A DNA stretch of 64,000 nucleotides from Roseovarius indicus (GTDB taxonomy: Bacteria > Pseudomonadota > Alphaproteobacteria > Rhodobacterales > Rhodobacteraceae). The stretch lies in NCBI RefSeq assembly GCF_008728195.1, contig NZ_CP031598.1:744001-808000 (forward strand), given 5' to 3'. Below the pieces are notes generated by a model. It was not told the origin of the DNA. It did no database searches and saw only the letters and a program-made list of their open reading frames with translations. The translations under genes were made by a program, and so were the position numbers. Of the stretch, positions 25,771-33,304 are shown in pieces (position 1 is the first letter of the stretch; each line of letters starts with the position of its first letter).

Positions 25771-26110
25771 GTCGTCCTCCCTGTGCTCAGGATGGCCGAG
25801 GGGGGCTTTGTGGCGAAAGGGCTTTTTGGGTGCGACAGCGTGCAAACCGCCCGATCAAGTCATTTTGACCAGCTTGGCGGGGGCGGGTGTGGCCAAGTCG
25901 TCTTTTTGTCCAAACTGAGTTTTTTGGTCGGGAAATGAGGATTGTGCCGAAAGCCGCCGGAGGGGTGCGAATCACCCGGTATGCGGCGCGGGATGTGGTG
26001 ATTCGCGATGCCTGAAACCGGTTGTGAGACCCCTCGAATCATGTGTAGCTAGCCGGTGCGACCACGCTTGGGCGGCTGCGGGAGACGCCGGTGAACGCAG
26101 GGAGGACACG
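25771..26110. other. Divergent control region of the formate dehydrogenase island
   Basis: No gene lies in these 340 bases. They must hold the promoters for the reverse FDH operon and the forward ferredoxin operon. I see CTTGGC and GCCAAG as an inverted pair 13 bases apart (25873-25897), GTCA/TGAC around TTT at 25859-25869, and a larger 10-bp inverted repeat at 25967-26006. An AT-rich stretch at about 25900-25940 could hold promoter -10 regions. No GG-N10-GC sigma-54 promoter was found on either strand, in keeping with the GAFTGA-less response regulator. Confidence 0.55.
25967..26006. promoter_or_regulatory. 10-bp inverted repeat with 20-bp spacer
   Basis: GCGAATCACC at 25967-25976 and GGTGATTCGC at 25997-26006 are perfect inverted copies, with centres three helical turns apart. 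The site lies between the divergent FDH and ferredoxin operons, about 105 bp before the ferredoxin start. It is the strongest dyad in the region and a good candidate binding site for the NtrC-like response regulator or the HTH-PBP regulator of the island. Confidence 0.55.
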
Positions 26111-28054
26111 ATGGCCAAGTCATTGATAACATGTGATTGTGAAGGCAGTCAGAGCATCGACGCCGAGGCCCTTTCGGAGGCCACGGGCCTGACGGTCAAG
26201 ACCCCCTGCACGGCGCTCTGCACCCGGCAGCTGGACCGCGCGGCGGAGGCGCTGGCGGAGGGGGACACGATTTTCTGCTGCACCCAGGAGGCGCGGGTTT
26301 TCGAGGCGCTGGCCGAGGAGGTGGGGGTGGAGGCGCCCCCGGTTCTGGACCTGCGCGACCGGGCCGGATGGAGCGATGATGCCGGGTCGAATGTGCCCAA
26401 AATGTCCGCCCTGATCGCCGAGGCGCAATTGCCCGCGGCGGGCGAGAAGACGATGGACGTGATCTCGGAAGGGCTGTGCCTGATCGTGGGGGCGCCGGAG
26501 GTGGCGTTGCCGGCGGCGGAGCAGTTGCAGGAGCATCTGGGGGTGACGGTTCTGTTGCCGGATGGGGCGGAGGTGCCGGATACGCGGGCTTTTGATGTCG
26601 TGACCGGGCGGCTGCGGCAGGCCAAGGGCGCGCTGGGGCAGTTCGAGGTGGTGATCGACGCGCTGCGGATGGTCGAGCCGGGCGGGCGCGGGGGCTTTGA
26701 GTTGAGCGCGCCGAAGGATGGCGGGCGGTCGGAGTGTGATATCCTGCTCGATCTGCGGGGCGATGTGCCGCTGTTCCCGGCGCATGAGAAGCGCGAGGGG
26801 TACTTGCGGGCCGATCCGGGGCATGGGCCGTCGGTGGCGGCGGCGGTGATGGCGGCCTCGCATATGGTGGGCACGTTCGAGAAGGTGCTGCATGTGAAGA
26901 TGGAGCCGCTCTTGTGCGCCCATTCGCGGGCGGAGCAGACGGGGTGCACGCGGTGCCTGGACCTGTGCCCGACGGGGGCGATTTTGCCCGCCGGTGAGCA
27001 TGTGACGGTGGACCCGATGGTGTGCGCCGGGTGCGGGGCGTGTTCGGCGGTCTGCCCGTCGGGGGCGATCTCCTATGATGCGCCGCCGGTGGATATGGTG
27101 ATGCGGCGGGTGCAGGTGTTGGCGAAGGCTTACCTGGAGGCCGGTGGCAAGGCGCCTAGATTGCTGGTGCATGACGAGCATGGGGCGGAGATGATCCGGT
27201 TGTGTGCAAGGCATGGACGGGGGCTGCCGGTGGATGTTGTGCCGCTGGAACTGCCGAAGGTGGGGGCGTTCGGCCATGCCGAGATGGTGGCGGCTTTGGC
27301 CGCCGGGTTTGCGTCGGTTCGGCTGTTGGTTGGACAGGGCGCGGATATGGATGCGATCGGGGCGCAGGTGGAGCTGGCAAGGGCGATTGGCGGGGATTCC
27401 GTTTCGGTGATCGAGACGCCGGACCCCGAGATTATGGCCGAACAGCTGTATGATGAGGAGAAACCCGGCACGGTGGCGACGCCGGTGCGGCCCATGGGCA
27501 CGCGGCGGCAGATCACGCGGCAGGCGGCGAAGGCGTTGCATCCCGAGACGGAGGTTCTGGCGCTGCCGGAGGGGGCGCCGTATGGGGCCGTGGTGGTGGA
27601 TGACGACAGTTGCACGCTGTGCCTGTCCTGTGTGTCGCTCTGCCCGTCGGGGGCGCTGGGGGACAATCCGGACCGGCCGGAGTTGCGGTTCCAGGAGGAT
27701 GCGTGTCTGCAATGCGGGCTGTGTGCGAATGTCTGTCCGGAGGATGCGATTACCTATGAGCCGCGGCTCGATCTGACCGATGCGGCGCTGGGGCAGCGGG
27801 TGCTGAAGGAAGAGGAGCCGTTTGCGTGCATCGAGTGCGGGGCGCTGTTTGGCGTGAAGAGCACGGTGGAGCGGATCACGGCGAAGCTGGAAGGGCATTC
27901 GATGTTCGGCGGCGACAAGCTGCGGATGATCCAGATGTGCGACGATTGCCGGGTGAACGCGCAGTTTCATAGCGAGGACAACCCCTTTGCCGCGGGCGAG
28001 CGCCCGAAGGTGCGCACGACGGAGGATTACCTGTCAAAGCGGCGGGATCACTGA
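26111..28054 (+). CDS. Multi-cluster 4Fe-4S ferredoxin-like protein
   Basis: A 647-residue cytoplasmic iron-sulfur protein. The N-terminal 250 residues contain scattered cysteines (TCDCEG, CTALC, FCC) and a domain I do not recognise. Then come two ferredoxin pairs: CTRCLDLCPTG with CAGCGACSAVCPSGA, and CTLCLSCVSLCPSG with CLQCGLCANVCPEDA. CIECG and CDDCR close the chain. GGGAGG lies before ATG 26111; the open frame to 26024 adds nothing family-like. It is first in the forward half of the FDH island and could link formate-derived electrons to a cytoplasmic acceptor or serve in FDH maturation. Its last 7 bp overlap the convergent cytochrome gene. Confidence 0.85.
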   Translation: MAKSLITCDCEGSQSIDAEALSEATGLTVKTPCTALCTRQLDRAAEALAEGDTIFCCTQEARVFEALAEEVGVEAPPVLDLRDRAGWSDDAGSNVPKMSALIAEAQLPAAGEKTMDVISEGLCLIVGAPEVALPAAEQLQEHLGVTVLLPDGAEVPDTRAFDVVTGRLRQAKGALGQFEVVIDALRMVEPGGRGGFELSAPKDGGRSECDILLDLRGDVPLFPAHEKREGYLRADPGHGPSVAAAVMAASHMVGTFEKVLHVKMEPLLCAHSRAEQTGCTRCLDLCPTGAILPAGEHVTVDPMVCAGCGACSAVCPSGAISYDAPPVDMVMRRVQVLAKAYLEAGGKAPRLLVHDEHGAEMIRLCARHGRGLPVDVVPLELPKVGAFGHAEMVAALAAGFASVRLLVGQGADMDAIGAQVELARAIGGDSVSVIETPDPEIMAEQLYDEEKPGTVATPVRPMGTRRQITRQAAKALHPETEVLALPEGAPYGAVVVDDDSCTLCLSCVSLCPSGALGDNPDRPELRFQEDACLQCGLCANVCPEDAITYEPRLDLTDAALGQRVLKEEEPFACIECGALFGVKSTVERITAKLEGHSMFGGDKLRMIQMCDDCRVNAQFHSEDNPFAAGERPKVRTTEDYLSKRRDH

Positions 28055-28788
28055 TGCTGCAGGGGGGCGCCCAGGTCTGCGGCGGCCATGCCGGCGACGT
28101 AGGAGAGCACCGCTTCGACCTCGTCGAGGGTCATGTGGACCGGCACGATGGGGCTGGGGCGGGTTTCGTCGAAGGGCGGTGTGACCTCGGCGATCTGGGT
28201 GAAGCTGGGGTGCGGGTTGAGGACGTAGAAGGCGGCGAAGCGCTGTTCCCAGTCGGGCAGGCTGCGCAGGACGGAGAAGCTGGGCGTGGAGCCGATGCCG
28301 CTCATCCTGTTGCTGTCTTCGACGACGTGGCAGCGGGTGCACTTGGCCTGCGAGACGCGGAGGCCGAGCTGCGGGTCGCCGGAAAGCTCGACGGCGGCGG
28401 TTTCGCGTTTGGCGGGTTCGGCCTTGGAGAAGAGCGGATCGCCCTCGGGCGCGTAGGCCAGCACGGTGTTGCGCCCGATGTCGCCCGTCAGCCAGTCGGC
28501 CAGCGTTGCGGTGCCGTCGTGGTCGGGGGATTTGACCTGCATGGCCCAGGTTTGGCCGGGACCGTCGAAGAGCGGCTGGCCGTCTGTGCCGAGGGTCATG
28601 TCGGCCTCGTCGGGCGTGCCGACCAGTTCCACGCGGACCCGGTGCTTGAGGGTGAAGCGGGGCAGGATGTAGTCGAAAAGACCTGTCTCGATCAGGGCCT
28701 CGGGGGCGTGGAGGCGGACCAGCCTGTCCTCCGCCGCTGCCTTGAAGGGAGCCAGCGAAAGAGCCAGTATCACCAGAAGCCATCGCAT
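28048..28788 (-). CDS. Exported TupA-like/cytochrome c protein
   Basis: A 246-residue periplasmic protein. A signal peptide covers residues 1 to about 19 (cleavage near KAAAED). Residues 21-58 resemble the start of tungstate receptor TupA (ETGLFDYILPRFT against SGLYDYLLPIFT, then VRVELVG against VNVVAVG). A heme c motif, CTRCH, lies at residues 150-154 within a cytochrome-like C-terminal half. ATG 28788 has AGG nine bases upstream; GTG 28794 is an alternative. It reads against the flanking forward genes, so it has its own promoter. I know of no characterised protein with this pairing; it may join metal-oxyanion sensing or delivery to electron flow. Confidence 0.75.
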   Translation of the reverse strand: MRWLLVILALSLAPFKAAAEDRLVRLHAPEALIETGLFDYILPRFTLKHRVRVELVGTPDEADMTLGTDGQPLFDGPGQTWAMQVKSPDHDGTATLADWLTGDIGRNTVLAYAPEGDPLFSKAEPAKRETAAVELSGDPQLGLRVSQAKCTRCHVVEDSNRMSGIGSTPSFSVLRSLPDWEQRFAAFYVLNPHPSFTQIAEVTPPFDETRPSPIVPVHMTLDEVEAVLSYVAGMAAADLGAPLQHQ

Positions 28789-28844
28789 GACCACAAGCCT
28801 ACGGGGCGGGGCGTGCGGGCGTCAACGTTCAATGGAGAAAAGCG

Positions 28845-29036
28845 ATGAGCGACGATTTCAACATGTCGATGCGGAAGTTCCTGAAGCAGGTCGGCGTGAC
28901 CTCGCAGCAGGCGATCGAGGAGGCGATGCGGGATGCCGATACCGCCGGGAAGACCTATGCGATCAAGGCGGTCGTGACGATCGAGGAGCTGGACCTGACG
29001 CATGAGGTCACCGGCGAAATCAAGGGTCAGGAGTAA
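28845..29036 (+). CDS. DUF6494 family small protein
   Basis: A 63-residue protein starting MSDDFNMSMRKFLKQVGVTSQQ, the conserved opening of the DUF6494 family, and ending with a short beta-like stretch (YAIKAVVTIEELDLTHEVTGEI). There is no membrane segment. GGAGAAAAG sits before the ATG. It lies 4 bp ahead of the Mrp gene and is probably co-transcribed and coupled to it. The function is unknown. Its fixed place beside Mrp and FDH genes hints at a role in iron-sulfur or cofactor assembly. Confidence 0.8.
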   Translation: MSDDFNMSMRKFLKQVGVTSQQAIEEAMRDADTAGKTYAIKAVVTIEELDLTHEVTGEIKGQE

Positions 29037-29040
29037 CCCC

Positions 29041-30096
29041 TTGGCAACACGGGAAGAGGTTCTGGAGCTTCTGAAGGGCGTCGAGGCGCCGCGCGGCGGC
29101 GATATCGTGTCGGCGGGCGTGGTGCGCGCGCTGACGGTGGGCGACGAGGGCGCGGTGCGCTTCGTGATGGAGGTGCCGCCGAAGGAGGCGGAGGCCTGGG
29201 AGGCCGTGCGGCAGAAGGCCGAGGCGGCGCTTAAGGGCGCGGGCGTGGCGGAGGTGGCGATTGCGCTGACCGGCCATGTGGAGAAGGCGCCGCCGGATTT
29301 GAAGCCGTCGAAGCCCGCGCAGACGGGGCCGGAGCGGATACCGGGGGTCGAGCACATCATCGCCATCGCCTCGGGTAAGGGCGGGGTCGGCAAGTCGACC
29401 GTTTCGGCGAATATCGCCTGTGCGCTGGCGCAGCAGGGCAAGCGGGTTGGTTTGCTCGATGCGGATGTCTATGGCCCGTCGCAGCCGCGGATGATGGGGG
29501 TTTCGGGGCGGCCGGCGTCGCCTGACGGGAAGACCATCCTGCCGCTGAGGAACCACGGCGTGACGCTGATGTCGATTGGCCTGATGACCAACGAGGATCA
29601 GGCGGTTGTGTGGCGGGGGCCGATGCTGATGGGCGCGTTGCAGCAGATGATGATGCAGGTGCAGTGGGGAGCGTTGGACGTGCTGATCGTCGATCTGCCG
29701 CCGGGCACGGGCGACGTGCAGATGACCCTGTCGCAGAAGGCGGTGGTGGATGGCGCGGTGATCGTCTCGACCCCGCAGGACGTGGCGCTGCTGGATGCGC
29801 GGAAGGGGATCGACATGTTCAAGCAGCTGAAGGTGCCGATTTTGGGCATGGTCGAGAACATGTCGACGCATATCTGTTCGGAATGCGGGCATGAGGAGCA
29901 TGTGTTCGGGCATGGCGGCGTGGCGAAGGAAGCGTCGGCGCTGGGTGTGCCTTTGCTCGCCGAGGTGCCGCTCGATCTGCAGATCCGGCTGGCCTCGGAC
30001 GGGGGCGCGCCGATCGTGGTGACGCAGCCCGACAGCGCGCAGGCGCAGGCGTTTCATGCGGTGGCCAAGGCGCTGGTGGAGGCGGGCGCGGCATGA
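29041..30096 (+). CDS. mrp: Mrp/NBP35-type iron-sulfur carrier ATPase
   Basis: A 351-residue P-loop ATPase of the Mrp/ApbC family, which carries and delivers [4Fe-4S] clusters. A MIP18-like domain occupies about residues 1-85. The deviant Walker A SGKGGVGKST is at 111-120, VLIVDLPPGTGD marks the catalytic core, and the cluster-binding pair is in HICSECGHEE. The start is TTG 29041 with AGGAG just upstream; the frame extends 13 codons further into the DUF6494 gene. It probably supplies clusters to the iron-sulfur subunits of this island. Confidence 0.92.
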   Translation: MATREEVLELLKGVEAPRGGDIVSAGVVRALTVGDEGAVRFVMEVPPKEAEAWEAVRQKAEAALKGAGVAEVAIALTGHVEKAPPDLKPSKPAQTGPERIPGVEHIIAIASGKGGVGKSTVSANIACALAQQGKRVGLLDADVYGPSQPRMMGVSGRPASPDGKTILPLRNHGVTLMSIGLMTNEDQAVVWRGPMLMGALQQMMMQVQWGALDVLIVDLPPGTGDVQMTLSQKAVVDGAVIVSTPQDVALLDARKGIDMFKQLKVPILGMVENMSTHICSECGHEEHVFGHGGVAKEASALGVPLLAEVPLDLQIRLASDGGAPIVVTQPDSAQAQAFHAVAKALVEAGAA

Positions 30097-30806
30097 GCGC
30101 GGCGCTCGATACGCTGGTCTTTCCGCCGGCGATGGCGGGCGAGGCCGTGTCGGGCGACCCGGCGGAGGCGGCGGTGCTGCGGGCCATTCAGGGCGTCGAT
30201 GCGGGGCTGGTCGTCTACCGCGTGGCGGCCGACCGTGTGGGGGCCGCGCTGGTGTTTGCGCCGGAGGTGCCCTTGGCCAAGGCGATGGTGATGCTGCCGC
30301 TGTGCCAGGTGGGGTTTCAGAACGCGCTGGGCGCGCTGGCGCCGCCGGAGGTGGCGGTGCACCTGGAATGGTCCGGGGGCGTGCGGGTGAACGGCGCGGG
30401 TTGCGGGCGGTTTCGGGCGTTTGCCTCGGGTGACGATGCGGAGGCGGTTCCCGACTGGCTGGTGATCGGGTGGGAGATGCCGCTTTGGCCGCCGAACGAG
30501 GAGACCGGGGAGACGCCGGATCAGACCGCGCTTTATGTCGAGGGCTGTGCCGATGTGGACCCGGGGCAATTGGTCGAGGCGTGGGCAAGGCATACGCTCA
30601 ACTGGATTGCCCGGTGGGAAGACGAGGGCGCCGGGCCGTTACATGGCGAATGGCGGGGTCTGGCGCATGGTGTGGGCGAGGATGTGGATGTTGACGGGGT
30701 CAGCGGCACGTTCCTTGGCCTCGACGAGAGCTTCGGCATGCTGGTGAGGCATGGCGAGGAGACGACGCTTATCCCGCTCACCCGGAATTTGGAGGAGAGC
30801 CCATGA
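30093..30806 (+). CDS. Biotin/lipoate ligase-like protein (DUF4444)
   Basis: A 237-residue protein related to the biotin/lipoate A/B protein ligase fold, with a DUF4444 C-terminal domain (about 180-237, from GVGEDVDVDGVSGTFLGLDESFGMLV). The segment VAADRVGAALVFAPEVPL aligns with the ligase core, but the family differs from LplA and BirA, and I cannot point to a complete adenylate-binding motif. It overlaps the Mrp gene stop by 4 bp and the DUF6505 gene by 4 bp. The target is unknown; no lipoyl or biotinyl domain is seen nearby, so an unusual modification or a non-ligase role is possible. Confidence 0.78.
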   Translation: MSAALDTLVFPPAMAGEAVSGDPAEAAVLRAIQGVDAGLVVYRVAADRVGAALVFAPEVPLAKAMVMLPLCQVGFQNALGALAPPEVAVHLEWSGGVRVNGAGCGRFRAFASGDDAEAVPDWLVIGWEMPLWPPNEETGETPDQTALYVEGCADVDPGQLVEAWARHTLNWIARWEDEGAGPLHGEWRGLAHGVGEDVDVDGVSGTFLGLDESFGMLVRHGEETTLIPLTRNLEESP

Positions 30807-31282
30807 AACTGGCCCGTGCGATACATTTCGACGAGAGCGACATGAACGTCTTTGCCAAGCCCGCGCGGACCGGGGAATGGTGCGTGCCGGGCGGCTTCGA
30901 GTTTTCCGACTGGAGCGAGGGCGATCTGGTGGGCAAGCCGCGGCAGGCCTTTGCCAATGGCTGGCTGGGGCTGGAGACCTTCGGGCGGGTCACGTTCGTG
31001 GCCGTGACGCAGGTGGAGGACGCCGAGCTGGATGCGCTGGAGCGGGCGCTGGCGGATCATTTCGTGGTTTACTATGGCGCGCCGTCGGCCGAGGCCGCGC
31101 TTCCGGTGGCAAGGGAGGAGATCCGGCACATGGCGGAGCTGTGCGACGAGCATGACCCGAACACGTTGCTGACCGTGGCACGGGAGCTGACCGATGCCGG
31201 GGTCAGGGAGGTGTTCCGGGTGATCGAGCCGCAGGATGCGGGGCTGGAGCAGTTTGCGATTCACGGATCGCTGGACGAGTGA
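30803..31282 (+). CDS. DUF6505 family protein
   Basis: A 159-residue soluble protein starting MKLARAIHFDESDMNVFAKPA, the family opening of DUF6505. The middle contains GEWCVPGGFEFSDWSEGDLVGKPRQAFANGWLG and the C-terminal part is mostly helical. No signal, heme or Fe-S motif is visible. It is coupled to both neighbours by 4-bp overlaps, so it is made together with the ligase-like protein and the histidine kinase. The function is unknown; the fixed neighbourhood suggests an FDH-related assembly factor. Confidence 0.8.
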   Translation: MKLARAIHFDESDMNVFAKPARTGEWCVPGGFEFSDWSEGDLVGKPRQAFANGWLGLETFGRVTFVAVTQVEDAELDALERALADHFVVYYGAPSAEAALPVAREEIRHMAELCDEHDPNTLLTVARELTDAGVREVFRVIEPQDAGLEQFAIHGSLDE

Positions 31283-33258
31283 AGGCGCTGGGCGTCTTCC
31301 GTTCGATCCGGGTACGCCTGCTTTTCCTTGCGCTGGCGCCGCTGGTGGTGCTGATGCCGATGCTGCTGTTCCTGGGGATGACCCGGTGGACGGCGGATTA
31401 CGACAAGGTTTTGATTGCGAACGTGGAATCCGATTTGCGGATTGCCGAGCAATACCTTGCGCGGATCATGGAGACGACGGGCGACGAGCTGACGGGCGTG
31501 GCGGAATCGGTGCAGTTTGCCGAGATACTGGCGGTGGATGGGGCGGCGCAGGACAGGTTCCTGGCCGAGAAGCGGGCCGAGCTGGGGCTGGATTTTCTTT
31601 ACATTCTGCCGGAGGGGGAGGCCGGGCCCACTGCCGAGCGCTGGCCCGTGGTGCGGGCGGCGATGGCGGGGGAGCCTGCGACGGAGATCGATATCTTCAA
31701 CGCCGCGGAGCTGGCGGCGTTTGACGGGGATCTGGCCGAGCAGGCGCGGATCGACCTTATTCCGACGCGGGCCGCCGTGCCGACCGACCGGGTGGTCGAA
31801 GAGCGGGGGATGGTGGTGCATTCGGCCGCGCCGATCCGGCGGGACGGGCATGGGGGTGTTCTGGTCGGGGGGATCCTTCTGAACCGGAACTTGCAGTTCA
31901 TCGATACGATCAATGCGCTGGTTTACCTGAACGCCGTCACCGGGGGCGAGCGGCAGGGGACGGCGACGCTGTTCCTCGACGATGTGCGGGTATCGACGAA
32001 TGTGCGCCTGTTCGAGGATGTGCGGGCGCTGGGCACGAGGGTGTCGGCGGTGGTGCGGGAGGCGGTGCTGGACGAGGGGCGGACCTGGCTGAACCGGGCC
32101 TTCGTGGTGAATGACTGGTATATTTCCGGCTACCTGCCGCTGCGCGACAGTTTCGGGGAGGCGGTGGGGATGTTGTATGTGGGTTTCCTCGAGGCGCCGT
32201 TCACGGCGGCCAAGCGGGAAGCGGTGATGGTGATCTTTGCGGCCTTTGCCGGGGTTCTGTTGATGTCGGTGCCGTTGTTCCTGTGGATGGCGAAGGGGAT
32301 CTTTGCGCCGCTGGAGAAGATGAACCAGACGATGCGGCGCGTGGGCGAGGGGGATCTGAACGCAAGGAACGGGGTGACCGGGTCGAAGGACGAGATCGGG
32401 CAGGTGGCGGGGCATCTGGATGACCTGCTGGACGAGTTGCAGGACAGGGACGCGAAGCTGCGGGCCTGGGCCGATGAGCTGGAGCAGAGGGTCGAGGAGC
32501 GGACGGCGGAGCTTCGGGATGCGAATGCCAAGCTGGAGGATACCTGGCAGCAGCTGGTGATGAGCGAGAAGCTGGCCTCGATCGGGGAGATTACCGCAGG
32601 CGTCGCGCATGAGATCAACAACCCGGTGGCGGTGATCCAGGGCAATCTCGACGTGATGCGGGAGAGTTTGGGTGACGAGGCGGCCTCGGTCGAGGTGGAG
32701 CTGGACCTGATCGACCGGCAGGTGGCGCGGATCAATTCGATCGTCGGCAAGCTGTTGCAGTTCGCCCGGCCGCACGAGTTTTCCGGGGCGGAGGAGGCGG
32801 TGGATTTGCGGCCGCTGGTGAAGGATTGCCTGGTGCTGGTGGAGCATGTGCTGTCGAAGGCGGAGATTGCGGTCGAGAGCGACTTGCAGGATGTGCCGGT
32901 GGTCAGGATCGAGGCGGGGGAGATGCAGCAGGTTGTGGTGAACCTGCTGGTCAATGCCTCGCAGGCGATGAAGGCGGCGGGGACGATCCGGCTTTTGTTG
33001 CGGGCGGAGGTGCGTGACGGGGTCGAGGGGGCGTTGCTGTCGGTGCGCGATACCGGGCCGGGGGTGCCGGATGACCTGATCGACAAGATGTTCGACCCGT
33101 TCTTCACGACGAAACAGGCGGAGGGGACGGGGCTTGGCCTGTCGATTTCGCAGACGCTGATTCAGCGGGCCGGGGGGCGGATCACCTATCGGAACCTTGA
33201 CGAGGGCGGCGCGGAGTTCTGTGTCTGGCTGCCCTCGGCGGAGGCGCGGAACGGATAA
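31279..33258 (+). CDS. Membrane sensor histidine kinase
   Basis: A 659-residue sensor kinase. Membrane helices at about 13-33 and 316-337 flank a large periplasmic sensing domain of Cache type. HAMP covers about 338-390 and is followed by a coiled-coil linker. The phosphoacceptor is His444 in GVAHEINNPVAV. The C-terminal ATPase domain shows the N-box NLLVNASQAM, DTGPGVPD and GTGLGLSIS. GTG 31279 overlaps the DUF6505 stop. It is the last gene of the forward FDH operon. It resembles DctB/NtrB-type kinases, and its likely partner is the response regulator at 15.8-17.2 kb at the far end of the island. Confidence 0.92.
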   Translation: MKALGVFRSIRVRLLFLALAPLVVLMPMLLFLGMTRWTADYDKVLIANVESDLRIAEQYLARIMETTGDELTGVAESVQFAEILAVDGAAQDRFLAEKRAELGLDFLYILPEGEAGPTAERWPVVRAAMAGEPATEIDIFNAAELAAFDGDLAEQARIDLIPTRAAVPTDRVVEERGMVVHSAAPIRRDGHGGVLVGGILLNRNLQFIDTINALVYLNAVTGGERQGTATLFLDDVRVSTNVRLFEDVRALGTRVSAVVREAVLDEGRTWLNRAFVVNDWYISGYLPLRDSFGEAVGMLYVGFLEAPFTAAKREAVMVIFAAFAGVLLMSVPLFLWMAKGIFAPLEKMNQTMRRVGEGDLNARNGVTGSKDEIGQVAGHLDDLLDELQDRDAKLRAWADELEQRVEERTAELRDANAKLEDTWQQLVMSEKLASIGEITAGVAHEINNPVAVIQGNLDVMRESLGDEAASVEVELDLIDRQVARINSIVGKLLQFARPHEFSGAEEAVDLRPLVKDCLVLVEHVLSKAEIAVESDLQDVPVVRIEAGEMQQVVVNLLVNASQAMKAAGTIRLLLRAEVRDGVEGALLSVRDTGPGVPDDLIDKMFDPFFTTKQAEGTGLGLSISQTLIQRAGGRITYRNLDEGGAEFCVWLPSAEARNG

Positions 33259-33283
33259 CGGCGGGGCTTTTGGCCCCGCCGTT
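33257..33283. terminator. Bidirectional terminator
   Basis: AACGGCGGGGC and GCCCCGCCGTT form a perfect 11-bp stem around the loop TTTTG, with a T-rich end on each strand. It fills the 46-bp space between the convergent kinase and gabT genes and should stop transcription from both sides. Confidence 0.85.
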
Positions 33284-33304
33284 TCGATTGGTTCTAGCGG
33301 TGGC

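Noticed and set aside
25771..26110. A sigma-54 promoter for the FDH operons
   Set aside because: I scanned both strands for GG-N10-GC in a TGGC/TTGC context and found only near misses. The local regulator also lacks GAFTGA.
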